Below are positions 24,083-30,911 of a stretch of 33,407 bases of DNA, piece by piece (within the stretch, counting starts at the first letter, position 1; each line of letters opens with the position of its first letter). The stretch comes from Candidatus Omnitrophota bacterium (GTDB lineage Bacteria > Omnitrophota > Omnitrophia > Omnitrophales > Aquincolibacteriaceae), in the NCBI GenBank assembly GCA_016930235.1, contig JAFGHI010000059.1, forward strand, positions 1 to 33,407, read 5' to 3'. A model generated the notes under the pieces. That model worked only from the letters and a program-made list of their open reading frames with translations, did not search any database and was not told the DNA's origin. The position numbers were made by a program, and so were the translations under genes.

Positions 24083-26527
24083 TCAAAAACCTTTTAAAAG
24101 GTCGCTGTATGCTTGAAATTCACAGGAAGCCCGACTTTCAGAATTAGATGAAGCCGGGTTGGGCTTGTTCAAAAATCCACTTCTCTCCTTTTCTGAATCA
24201 ATACATGAACCCACTTTCATATCTACAATAAGCGGAAGATGATCCGAAGCAATCCGGTCCAATTCCGTTGCGGGTACTGTGATATTCATCACTTCAATGT
24301 CCTGGCTGACAAAGAAATGATCGATCCTGCTAATAGGATGACTGGATAACCAGGTACTCTTCGGTTTGTGAGATTCAACGATCAGCTGAGCATCACGCAG
24401 CTTACCGCCAATGCGTTGACACACCCTGGACCGCGGGTTCGCATTAAAATCCCCGCATAAGATAACAGGTCCCTGACAAACAACACTGCCGGTCCAATCG
24501 GACCCGAGCAGGGCCTCGGTTTGTAGCAAGCGTTCGGCAGGCCACAAACTCAAATGACTTGTGATCAAATTAATTTTGACGCCGCTTACGTCAATTTCAA
24601 CCCATAACGCACCCCGCGGTTCGAAAAACCTATGGGCGCTGAGCCGGGGAAGCGCACCGATTCGAATAATTTTCAGAGGATAGCGGCTTAAAATCGCATT
24701 CCCGAATTTCCCATCTTCCAAAGAAAGAGATGATTGGAAATGAAAGACCATTCCTAATTTACACGCAATACATTCCGCCTGATCAATCTTCCCTGATCGA
24801 TTTCTTCTCACATCGATTTCCTGTAAAGCCACGACATCCGCACCCTGCCGTGCAATCACTCGCGCAATACGATCCGGCGAAGTTTTCCCATCCAACCCCA
24901 CACAGCCGTGAACGTTATAAGTCATCACGCGTAATGTCGTTATGCCTGACGGTGGCGGCAGTTCCGATGCAAGCCCAGAAGTCCTTCCTAAATATCGGAG
25001 CGCTGCTTCACGAATATCAAGCGGCCGTAAATAGGCCCGTCCCTGTATGCTCAAAGGCGCATCCGGGGAAAGCAGAGCAAACCCTCTCGTTTCTTCCGGC
25101 CCATAACCTGCGTGGCAGCCATTCTCCGAGGCAAAGCTCATGGGCTTCCTTCCCTGACACTCACCTGAAATAATAATTTTCCCCGCACTCGGATGATGAC
25201 ATAAGCTCACAAGATCGCAAGTGACCTCCCTTAAGAAAGGGTGATCTGCTCCGAATATCTCATTCGCGTTCCCGGGAAGTATGAATTTCTCTTTTAACGT
25301 TCGCGCCTCCACTTGCCCCGCTTCTTTGGGGATCAGAACCACGGGGACTTTGGCCGTCACCAACAATTCGGAAATAACCCGTTCTTTTTCTTCGGGGCTC
25401 AATTCTGGGGAAGGATAAATGTGAACAAGGGGTCCCATTCCGACGGCGATCACTTTCGAACCCGCATGCTCGACTCGATTGGCATGGGGAAAATGAATCT
25501 TACTCTTTATAATTTTAGAGCTCGCAAGTTCTTCAAAAATCGACGCGACCGCTTCTTCAATCGATCTTCCATTCTCCGCAGAATAAAGAATCGAATCTTC
25601 TTGTCCGTGATCCGAATAAATCCAGATATCATAATCCCGGCGCTCCGCAAGCCTCGCCTCTTTCCAAACGCGGCGAATGGCATCATCAATCCCTCTCAAC
25701 GACCAATGGGCAAATTTTGAAGAGGGGCCACGCCGATGAGATTGCTCATCGTATCCCACAAGATTCAAATGAATAATGGGTAATCCGCGGGCGATATCAA
25801 TTTTCACTCCCATGACCACAAGCTCTCTAAATAAAACGCAAACCAGGGCCCTCGATAATATGAATTTAAACTCGGGGACTATTTTATTTCCACCGATTGC
25901 GCCCCGTACAAAATCATAAATCCCGATAACGACTTCAAGGAGAATCAGAAAAACCGTACGAAGAAATATATTAAGATGAAAAATTAGAACAAGAAGCCAG
26001 GTAAAAGGATTGAAAATCTGAAAGAGCCTGCCCCAGCCACCGCCTGCCACACAATAATGAGATTCTGCGGCACTGCCTGTGAAAATATTAAAATAGGAAC
26101 TCCCGCCCTTAAGAAGCGCTTCGGCGTCTTGGCTTATCCGCGTTTCTATTTCGTGGGCGCATGTCGGATCAAGCATCATAAAGGCTTCACCGCTCAGCCG
26201 GTCCACGAAATTAAATGCGGGAACACACCCTTTGGTGCCATAAAAAAGTTCGCCCTGCACTGCGGGTGTGTTGGAAGGCATGCCGGAATAATGCACATAA
26301 TCCCTATATTTTTGCTTCGAAAGAAGCGAACGAAGAAACGGAAGGTTCCCTTCGCGAAGCCCCCGCTGGTATTGTTTAAACGAGAACCCGTCAATCTGAA
26401 TTAATACTAAACCCGGAGCGGTTGCAGTGCCCTCGGATTTTGATAAACGAAACAAACGGACCGCCAAATATGAACGGTTGAACAAATTTCTTAATTTTCT
26501 GATTCCTAATCCTATTTCAGTAATCAT
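24083..26527 (-). CDS. Alkaline phosphatase-type enzyme fused to an EEP phosphodiesterase
   Basis: This is an 814-residue fusion. Residues 1-520 form an alkaline-phosphatase/type-I phosphodiesterase domain with metal and nucleophile positions intact: D46 in LIQIDGFS, T87 in SNTPA, D260 and H264 in GYDEQSH, D306/H307 in YSDHGQ, and H472 in HAGYGPEE. A hydrophobic stretch (about 175-208) may anchor it in a membrane. Residues 530-770 form an endonuclease/exonuclease/phosphatase domain with TYNVHG, ALQEID (E570), GDFNAN (692-697) and SDH (761-763). Both halves appear catalytically complete. There is no clear signal peptide. The regulon context suggests removal of phospholipid or glycolipid head groups, but the substrate is unknown. 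It lies 50 nt after 26578-26889, behind operator H. Confidence 0.88.
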   Translation of the reverse strand: MITEIGLGIRKLRNLFNRSYLAVRLFRLSKSEGTATAPGLVLIQIDGFSFKQYQRGLREGNLPFLRSLLSKQKYRDYVHYSGMPSNTPAVQGELFYGTKGCVPAFNFVDRLSGEAFMMLDPTCAHEIETRISQDAEALLKGGSSYFNIFTGSAAESHYCVAGGGWGRLFQIFNPFTWLLVLIFHLNIFLRTVFLILLEVVIGIYDFVRGAIGGNKIVPEFKFILSRALVCVLFRELVVMGVKIDIARGLPIIHLNLVGYDEQSHRRGPSSKFAHWSLRGIDDAIRRVWKEARLAERRDYDIWIYSDHGQEDSILYSAENGRSIEEAVASIFEELASSKIIKSKIHFPHANRVEHAGSKVIAVGMGPLVHIYPSPELSPEEKERVISELLVTAKVPVVLIPKEAGQVEARTLKEKFILPGNANEIFGADHPFLREVTCDLVSLCHHPSAGKIIISGECQGRKPMSFASENGCHAGYGPEETRGFALLSPDAPLSIQGRAYLRPLDIREAALRYLGRTSGLASELPPPSGITTLRVMTYNVHGCVGLDGKTSPDRIARVIARQGADVVALQEIDVRRNRSGKIDQAECIACKLGMVFHFQSSLSLEDGKFGNAILSRYPLKIIRIGALPRLSAHRFFEPRGALWVEIDVSGVKINLITSHLSLWPAERLLQTEALLGSDWTGSVVCQGPVILCGDFNANPRSRVCQRIGGKLRDAQLIVESHKPKSTWLSSHPISRIDHFFVSQDIEVMNITVPATELDRIASDHLPLIVDMKVGSCIDSEKERSGFLNKPNPASSNSESRASCEFQAYSDLLKGF

Positions 26528-26577
26528 GTCCGCATTTCAGATATTAAAAAAACCACCTCTGAGAACTTCTCGTCGCT

Positions 26578-26889
26578 TTAATAAAATGACAAAAAAGATC
26601 CCCTTCCGCCTCGACGCGCCGCATGAGCTGAAAAACCCGTCACAAGGAGCAAAAGCGCGATAGAAAGTTTTAATTCGCTGAACGGGTTCACTCCGCCGCG
26701 CGCAAGCACATAAGCCTCGATGACGGCAGGGACCGCGCAACCATAAAACAAATCAATCATGTTAGAAGAAGCATCATCGGCGATCTTGAGATCAATGACA
26801 AATAATGTAGCGGCCTTTTTTCTCATGCCGACAACCCAATGCACGACACTGGACACAAGAGGAAATTTCGCGACAAGTCTAGGCTTCAT
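26578..26889 (-). CDS. Small membrane protein of unknown function
   Basis: This is a 103-residue frame with codon use like its neighbours and two probable membrane segments (about 45-62, MIDLFYGCAVPAVIEAYVLA, and 74-90, LSIALLLLVTGFSAHA) followed by a basic tail. It overlaps the end of the small charged protein gene by 11 bases, fitting translational coupling, but no clear Shine-Dalgarno is seen at ATG 26889. I recognise no family. It may be a membrane partner of the charged protein, as DoxX may be for the paralog at 769-1062; that is a guess from position. Confidence 0.5.
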   Translation of the reverse strand: MKPRLVAKFPLVSSVVHWVVGMRKKAATLFVIDLKIADDASSNMIDLFYGCAVPAVIEAYVLARGGVNPFSELKLSIALLLLVTGFSAHAARRGGRGSFLSFY

Positions 26890-27205
26890 TTAGACTGATT
26901 TCACCGTGCCGCGATTCCCATTCCTGGTACAAATCTTCCATCTCCCGACTCAAATATTCCATTTCATTTTCATCGTCTTTTTCATTCAGGCTGACGGCAT
27001 TCTGCTCCGAAAAAAAATATTTTCTTTTTATCCCTTTTACCCGATCTTCTTGGATTCGCATTAATCTTTCATTTTCGCGAATGGTACGTTCATACGCGGC
27101 ATCCGCGTCAATCCCTTTTATTAATTTTTTTCCATAGGATTGGGATAGCCCCTGTGGGGCGATTGAATACTGTTTTGCGATTGAATACTGTTTTGGATTT
27201 TTCAT
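26879..27205 (-). CDS. Small charged protein of unknown function, paralog of 769-1062
   Basis: This 108-residue soluble protein begins MKNPKQ and carries a small tandem repeat KQYSIA-KQYSIA followed by PQGLSQSYGKKLI, DADAAYERT and a charged helical C-terminal half rich in E, M and R. It aligns along its length with the product of 769-1062, and its YSIAP..GLSQSYGKK segment matches the N-terminal extension of the DoxX protein at 174-704. GGGGGAG lies about seven bases before ATG 27205. It is the first gene after operator H and, like its paralog, is followed by a membrane protein gene. Function unknown. Confidence 0.75.
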   Translation of the reverse strand: MKNPKQYSIAKQYSIAPQGLSQSYGKKLIKGIDADAAYERTIRENERLMRIQEDRVKGIKRKYFFSEQNAVSLNEKDDENEMEYLSREMEDLYQEWESRHGEISLNEA

Positions 27206-27233
27206 GGCCGTTCTCCCCCGTGTTAGGAACTAC

Positions 27234-27282
27234 TGTATATTGACCCGAAAACAAGTGGAGCGCTATGGGGTGGTTACCCTAC
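27234..27282 (-). promoter_or_regulatory. Operator H and promoter of the charged-protein/phosphoesterase operon
   Basis: ATGGGGT-GGTT-ACCCTAC lies at 27265-27282. On the minus strand AGCGC follows, then TGTTTTCGGGTCAA and a -10-like TATACA at 27234-27239 after 25 nt. The segment between operator and -10 is close to that of operators B and E. Confidence 0.75.
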
Positions 27283-27322
27283 AAGGTAAGGAGAGTGGAT
27301 ACTTATTTTCTATTGCCTAGGA

Positions 27323-27460
27323 TCATCCGGATGCCGGCTTTGATGGCTCCAAATTTTCTTCATGTGCAATTTTATCCGTGAGGATCTGTAAAACTCTAAT
27401 GTAAGTTACCGGATCTTTATCCCGGATGTCGTAATGCATGATTTTTTTATATACATTCAC
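27323..27460 (-). CDS. Possible small protein of unknown function
   Basis: A 45-residue frame with a GTG start at 27460, AGAGG four bases upstream, reading VYKKIMHYDIRDKDPVTYIR and onward to a polar tail ending SKPASG. The composition looks protein-like, but there is no family match, no operator and no paralog. An upstream in-frame TTG at 27541 would lengthen it to 72 residues without a ribosome site. The rest of the gap 27283-27586 holds nothing I can support. Confidence 0.3.
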   Translation of the reverse strand: MNVYKKIMHYDIRDKDPVTYIRVLQILTDKIAHEENLEPSKPASG

Positions 27461-27586
27461 TGACCTCTGCCGTTTAGCCAGTGTTGTTTTCAGCCCCGTT
27501 GCTGGCGGCAATCTCCTACAACCCAAAAACACCGCCAGCAACTAACAAGTCTAGTCTGTTGACAAAGAACCAACCATCAAACGTGA

Positions 27587-28519
27587 TTAGGCTGTAGCAA
27601 AAAGCACGGCGATGCGTCCCTCACGCCTAAAATCCTTGTCATCAATCTCACCGATTTTGATCCTGCTTGGTGACACACCAGCATTGATCAAAGCCGACCG
27701 AACTGCGCTGACACGACGATCATTTAGACTCTGATCGCTCGATTTCACTGCGGTCCCATCAATGCCGATTTTCAAGGATGGATTTGCTTTCATATAATCC
27801 GCAATGTCGGAGACCTTTCGCATATCTTGATTGGTAATACTGGTATTATTGGAAGAGAAATTAAACTCCTTATAAGAGGCCCAGTAACCAACCTGGCCGA
27901 CTACACCTTGATCTCCGGTTTCTCCCTTCGCACCTGTTACTCCTGAAATTCCAGAAGGACCAGCGAAACCAGCGATACCTGCTGTAGTTTGACCTTTAGG
28001 ACCTTCCTCTCCAGGCATTCCCTGTTCCCCTGCCGCACCAGTATTACCCATAGGACCGGCTGGGCCATACAATGTAGGACCTTTGGCGCCTATATCTCCA
28101 ACAGGACCCCGTGCACCTTGGGGACCTACAGCACCTTGGGAACCCGTATAACCAAGTAAGCTGTCACCTTGTTCGCCCGTTTGTCCCATTTCACCTTGTT
28201 GACCTCTCGCACCCTGCTCTCCAGATTGCCCCATAGGACCTCTCGCAACGTCACCTGCAGGCCCCGTTGGACCCTTAAGGCCCTGTTCGCCCACTGAACC
28301 AGCAGCGCCTATTGAACCACGATCCCCTCTTAAAGCAACACCGGGCGCACCTGCAAATCCCACTATACCTTGCTCTCCCACATAACCGGTAGGACCGTCA
28401 GCGCCAGGCGGACCGACAAGACTATAATACTTATTGGTCGTGCAGCCCGCCGCAACAACCAAACCGCTCACACCCAAAAACACAATCCCTAATTTAGACA
28501 CGTGTTGTAGTTTCATCAT
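27587..28519 (-). CDS. Lipoprotein with collagen-like repeats and an OmpA-type domain
   Basis: This 310-residue protein has a lipoprotein signal peptide (VVAAGC, Cys26), then about 165 residues of G-x-y triplets (GPPGADGPTGYVGEQG and onward) typical of bacterial collagen-like proteins, with a few interruptions. It ends in an OmpA/MotB-like domain (about 218-310): FNFSSNNTSI, DIADYMKANPSLKIGIDG, LNDRRVSAVRSALINAGVSPSRIKI. The design suggests an outer-membrane lipoprotein whose rod-like collagen segment spans to peptidoglycan bound by the OmpA domain. GAGGAG precedes two adjacent ATG codons (28519 and 28516). It is a single gene behind operator I. Confidence 0.88.
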   Translation of the reverse strand: MMKLQHVSKLGIVFLGVSGLVVAAGCTTNKYYSLVGPPGADGPTGYVGEQGIVGFAGAPGVALRGDRGSIGAAGSVGEQGLKGPTGPAGDVARGPMGQSGEQGARGQQGEMGQTGEQGDSLLGYTGSQGAVGPQGARGPVGDIGAKGPTLYGPAGPMGNTGAAGEQGMPGEEGPKGQTTAGIAGFAGPSGISGVTGAKGETGDQGVVGQVGYWASYKEFNFSSNNTSITNQDMRKVSDIADYMKANPSLKIGIDGTAVKSSDQSLNDRRVSAVRSALINAGVSPSRIKIGEIDDKDFRREGRIAVLFATA

Positions 28520-28613
28520 CGTTCTCCTCTTTTAATTGAAATCATTGTTTTTTTATTTTATACCGTGAATCATCGCTCTCCTCTCTTTGCTAAACTCATT
28601 GTTTTTTAGTTTA
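28516..28613. repeat. Imperfect tandem duplication of the ribosome-site leader
   Basis: TCATCG-T/C-TCTCCTCT...CTCATTGTTTTTT-type sequence occurs twice, starting at 28516 and at 28570, 54 bases apart. On the minus strand both copies contain an AACAATGA element, a GAGGAGA(A/G)CGATGAT Shine-Dalgarno/start segment, and AT-rich sequence. The upstream copy would begin only a six-codon frame (MIHGIK). Confidence 0.6.
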
Positions 28614-28666
28614 CGCTTCTCCTAGGATGGCGAACACTCGCTATCCCAGAAGTGCGTGCAGACATG

Positions 28667-28712
28667 ATCATAGGTGGAAAATTGTGCAGTTGATATAGGG
28701 TGTTAACCCTAG
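28667..28712 (-). promoter_or_regulatory. Operator I and promoter of the collagen-like/OmpA gene
   Basis: ATAGGGT-GTTA-ACCCTAG lies at 28695-28712. This symmetric variant has A in place of the second G and T in place of the matching C. On the minus strand a -10 TATGAT follows at 28667-28672 after 22 nt. It is the only copy whose proximal half is not followed by AG. Confidence 0.65.
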
Positions 28713-29120
28713 CCAGGCGTTTATAATTTTAAAAAGCAATGCGGAGTCGGACATAATGAGGAAAATTAAAAACTCGAAGAATGAGTATCAGCGCCTTTGC
28801 GCCAACACTGCACGTAGGAATGATTGAATATTCCCTGCATGCATATCTCGAAATCCGAAAAATAAAATAGATTCAAGAGTTTCGATGTTAAAGCGAAAAT
28901 GTTTACGAAATTCAAACTTTTTCCATTTAAATTTGCCTGTGAAACGGCACGGTTTCACCGTATCTCCCACTTCGATATTTGCCTGCCTATCGGCCATTCG
29001 CCGGGTACTCGCCTCGGGAGAGCGGGCAGGAATTTCACGCTCAGAAATTGTTGGCTTAAACATTAAAATTTTCGCCTGCTCTTAACGGGTGGTTGACTGA
29101 ATACTGCTCTCGATGATTCC
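28713..29120. other. Gap of about 400 bases without a supported gene
   Basis: A 91-codon minus-strand frame (28788-29063) exists, but it has no convincing ribosome site and its first third is encoded by the palindromic element at 28982-29030, so I do not call it a gene. Otherwise I see nothing. Confidence 0.4.
28982..29030. repeat. Palindrome-ended element CCTGCCTATCGGC...GGCAGG
   Basis: A 49-base element bounded by CCTGCC and GGCAGG, sharing its first 13 bases with the element at 9129-9148. The interior is G/C-rich (CCGGGTACTCGCCTCGGGAG). It looks like a small interspersed repeat. Confidence 0.5.
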
Positions 29121-29759
29121 CTAGGAGATGGCGTAGCGGGTAAGCCCTGCAATATCGTGGATATTTAACTTTTCCATAAGATGCTGGCGGTGTTTTTCAA
29201 CCGTTTTAATACTGATACCAAGTTCTGCCGCGATCTGTTTATTGGCCTGGCCTTCGGCGATCAACTGAAGGATCTCCGCCTCACGCGAACTTAAACGGAC
29301 GTTTTGCTTTTTTATTCGCCCTTTGCTATTAAGAGATTTGCGATTGCGGGTATGAAGGCGTTTTGATATGGAAGGACCGAAAAAAATGCCTCCCTTTTGA
29401 ATTTCCCGAATGGCCCGTGATAAAACTTCCGCCGAGGATTGTTTAGTGATATATCCTGACGCACCAATTGCGATCAATTCGTCGATATACACATCATCGC
29501 TATGGGCAGAGAGAATGAGAACCTTCACGGTAGGAACAACTTTCAATATTTGCCGGGTAGCTTCCAGACCATTTAAGATCGGCATCGCAATATCCATAAC
29601 AACCACGGCGGGATGAAGCTTCTTGGCAAGCTCTACTGCCTGACGGCCGGTGTTGGCTTCACCGACGACTTCAATGTCATCTTCGACCTCTAGTAACACC
29701 CGAAGTCCCTCTCGAACCACAGTATGATCTTCAGCTAACAGAACAGGAATTCGCTTCAT
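29121..29759 (-). CDS. NarL/LuxR-type response regulator
   Basis: This 212-residue regulator has a receiver domain (1-120) with D11, phospho-acceptor D56 in VVVMDIAMP, the switch serine in LILSAHS and the lysine in GYITKQS. The C-terminal LuxR/NarL (GerE) helix-turn-helix (about 148-212) has LSSREAEILQLIAEG and NKQIAAELGISIKTVEKHR. Such regulators dimerise on phosphorylation and bind inverted repeats spaced about one helical turn, usually activating. The ATG overlaps the kinase stop by four bases, so the pair is coupled. It is the best candidate to bind the ATGGGGT-N4-ACCCCAT operators, because its own operon carries one at 30707-30724. Confidence 0.95.
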   Translation of the reverse strand: MKRIPVLLAEDHTVVREGLRVLLEVEDDIEVVGEANTGRQAVELAKKLHPAVVVMDIAMPILNGLEATRQILKVVPTVKVLILSAHSDDVYIDELIAIGASGYITKQSSAEVLSRAIREIQKGGIFFGPSISKRLHTRNRKSLNSKGRIKKQNVRLSSREAEILQLIAEGQANKQIAAELGISIKTVEKHRQHLMEKLNIHDIAGLTRYAIS

Positions 29760-30628
29760 AAGAAACCTTTCCGCGGCTGGTTAGGTTCGCCCCCCCCGCG
29801 CCCCCCATTAGAAATCTTGAGCGGAGCATACACGCGAACGGTGGTACCTTTACCCGGTTTTGAATCTACGGAAAAGTTACCGCCAATCATCTCCATCCGT
29901 TCCCGCATGCCAAGCAGGCCTAATCTTTTGCGTCTTCCCGCATGTAACATGCGTTCGACGGAAAAAGATTTTCCATTGTCTTTTATTTCCATATGAATAG
30001 TACCATCGCGCTTTTGAAGAGACATTTTTACAAGGCTTGCGTTGGCGTGCTTGTCGACATTCCTGAGCGCTTCTTGGGCAACGCGGTAGAACGCCGTGCG
30101 TTGGACGCTGCCCAACTCTTCGATCTTAGAGAAAGTAAAAACTTTAAAACGAATGGGAATACTTGTTCGTTTCGTGAAGTCTTTTATATGAATCTTGAGG
30201 GCCGGAATAAGACCCATGTCGTCCAAAACCGCCGGACGCAATTCACGGGCAAAACGATGGATGGTTTTCATCGATTTTTCGACAAGCCGCTGCGTACTCG
30301 CAATCTTTTTTTTGATGCTCTTCGTATTGCTTGAAGTCTCATTCTTCAATGTCGCCAGCCGGATACTGATTCCTGCCAGGATCTGGCCAATCTCGTCATG
30401 AAGCTCACGGCTGATCTTCTTTCGTTCTTCTTCATGCGCAAGCAGGATCTGATGGGACAAGTGCCGCAATCGTTCCTGCATGCGATATGACTCTTTTAAC
30501 AATCGTACGTAGTGATATTCGCTTTTTTCGAGGGCGTTTGTCACGGATTTGCGTTGGACTATTTCAAGTCTCAATTTTTGAACAGCCGCAACATATTTTC
30601 GTGAGGACTTTTTTGGCTTAACTTTCAT
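29756..30628 (-). CDS. Soluble HisKA_3/HPK7 sensor histidine kinase
   Basis: This 290-residue kinase has no membrane segment and no recognised sensor domain. An N-terminal coiled coil (1-65) leads to a HisKA_3 domain with phospho-acceptor H77 in EEERKKISRELHDEIGQ, then HATPase_c with EALRNVDKHANA, IKDNGKSFS and GLLGMRERMEMIGG. This subfamily pairs with NarL-type regulators such as the one next to it. The signal must reach it in the cytoplasm or through a partner protein. Near its 3' end the coding strand has runs of six and eight G (complement of 29790-29806), in the tail GGRGGGEPN after the ATPase domain. Operator J is in its promoter, indicating autoregulation. Confidence 0.93.
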   Translation of the reverse strand: MKVKPKKSSRKYVAAVQKLRLEIVQRKSVTNALEKSEYHYVRLLKESYRMQERLRHLSHQILLAHEEERKKISRELHDEIGQILAGISIRLATLKNETSSNTKSIKKKIASTQRLVEKSMKTIHRFARELRPAVLDDMGLIPALKIHIKDFTKRTSIPIRFKVFTFSKIEELGSVQRTAFYRVAQEALRNVDKHANASLVKMSLQKRDGTIHMEIKDNGKSFSVERMLHAGRRKRLGLLGMRERMEMIGGNFSVDSKPGKGTTVRVYAPLKISNGGRGGGEPNQPRKGFL

Positions 30629-30678
30629 ATCACCTTTTCATGGGCACTTGAAATTTAAACGCCATCAAGTTGGAGGTG

Positions 30679-30724
30679 ACTATACTCCAGCTACTTCCTT
30701 ATATCTATGGGGTGAGTACCCTAC
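30679..30724 (-). promoter_or_regulatory. Operator J and promoter of the kinase/regulator operon
   Basis: ATGGGGT-GAGT-ACCCTAC lies at 30707-30724. On the minus strand AGATA follows and a good -10, TATAGT, sits at 30679-30684 after 22 nt. The kinase ATG is at 30628. It is divergent from operator K, with 27 bases between the two operators. Confidence 0.75.
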
Positions 30725-30751
30725 TCGTCCGGCAGTCCGGAAAGTCTGGGC

Positions 30752-30797
30752 ATAGGGTTTCACCCCATAGCATTAAACTTCCCTTGAAGTTTATTAT
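30752..30797 (+). promoter_or_regulatory. Operator K and promoter of the small membrane genes
   Basis: ATAGGGT-TTC-ACCCCAT lies at 30752-30768, with a three-base spacer. On the plus strand AGCAT follows the intact half and a -10-like TATTAT sits at 30792-30797 after 23 nt. It is the only copy that serves the plus strand alone. The leader to ATG 30912 is about 110 nt. Confidence 0.7.
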
Positions 30798-30848
30798 ACT
30801 CCTTTACCAAACAAAAACCAAAAGGATACGTTAATAAAAATGATGTGC

Positions 30849-30886
30849 TCACTGCAGGCTGCCATTAGTTACACAGCCAGCAGTGA
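30849..30886 (+). other. Long hairpin in the leader of the small membrane gene
   Basis: TCACTGC-A-GGCTG pairs with CAGCC-A-GCAGTGA across a 12-base loop, giving 12 base pairs with one A/A mismatch. There is no U-run after it, so it is not a standard terminator. It ends 15 bases before the CGGAGGAA ribosome site and could influence translation or mRNA stability. Confidence 0.6.
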
Positions 30887-30911
30887 TGATACATAATGCG
30901 CGGAGGAATAT

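Noticed and set aside
28788-29063. A 91-codon minus-strand frame as a gene
   Set aside because: No ribosome site, no similarity to anything recognised, and part of it is encoded by the palindromic element at 28982-29030.
138-30768. The operator as an alternative sigma-factor promoter element
   Set aside because: The element is an inverted repeat whose distal half is kept in most copies, which fits a dimeric regulator better than a sigma -35 box; the varying 22-25 nt gap also argues against it. Not fully excluded.
138-30768. The operator as a classical NarL heptamer site
   Set aside because: NarL sites are TACYYMT heptamers converging with a two-base gap; here the halves are ATGGGGT and ACCCCAT with a four-base gap.
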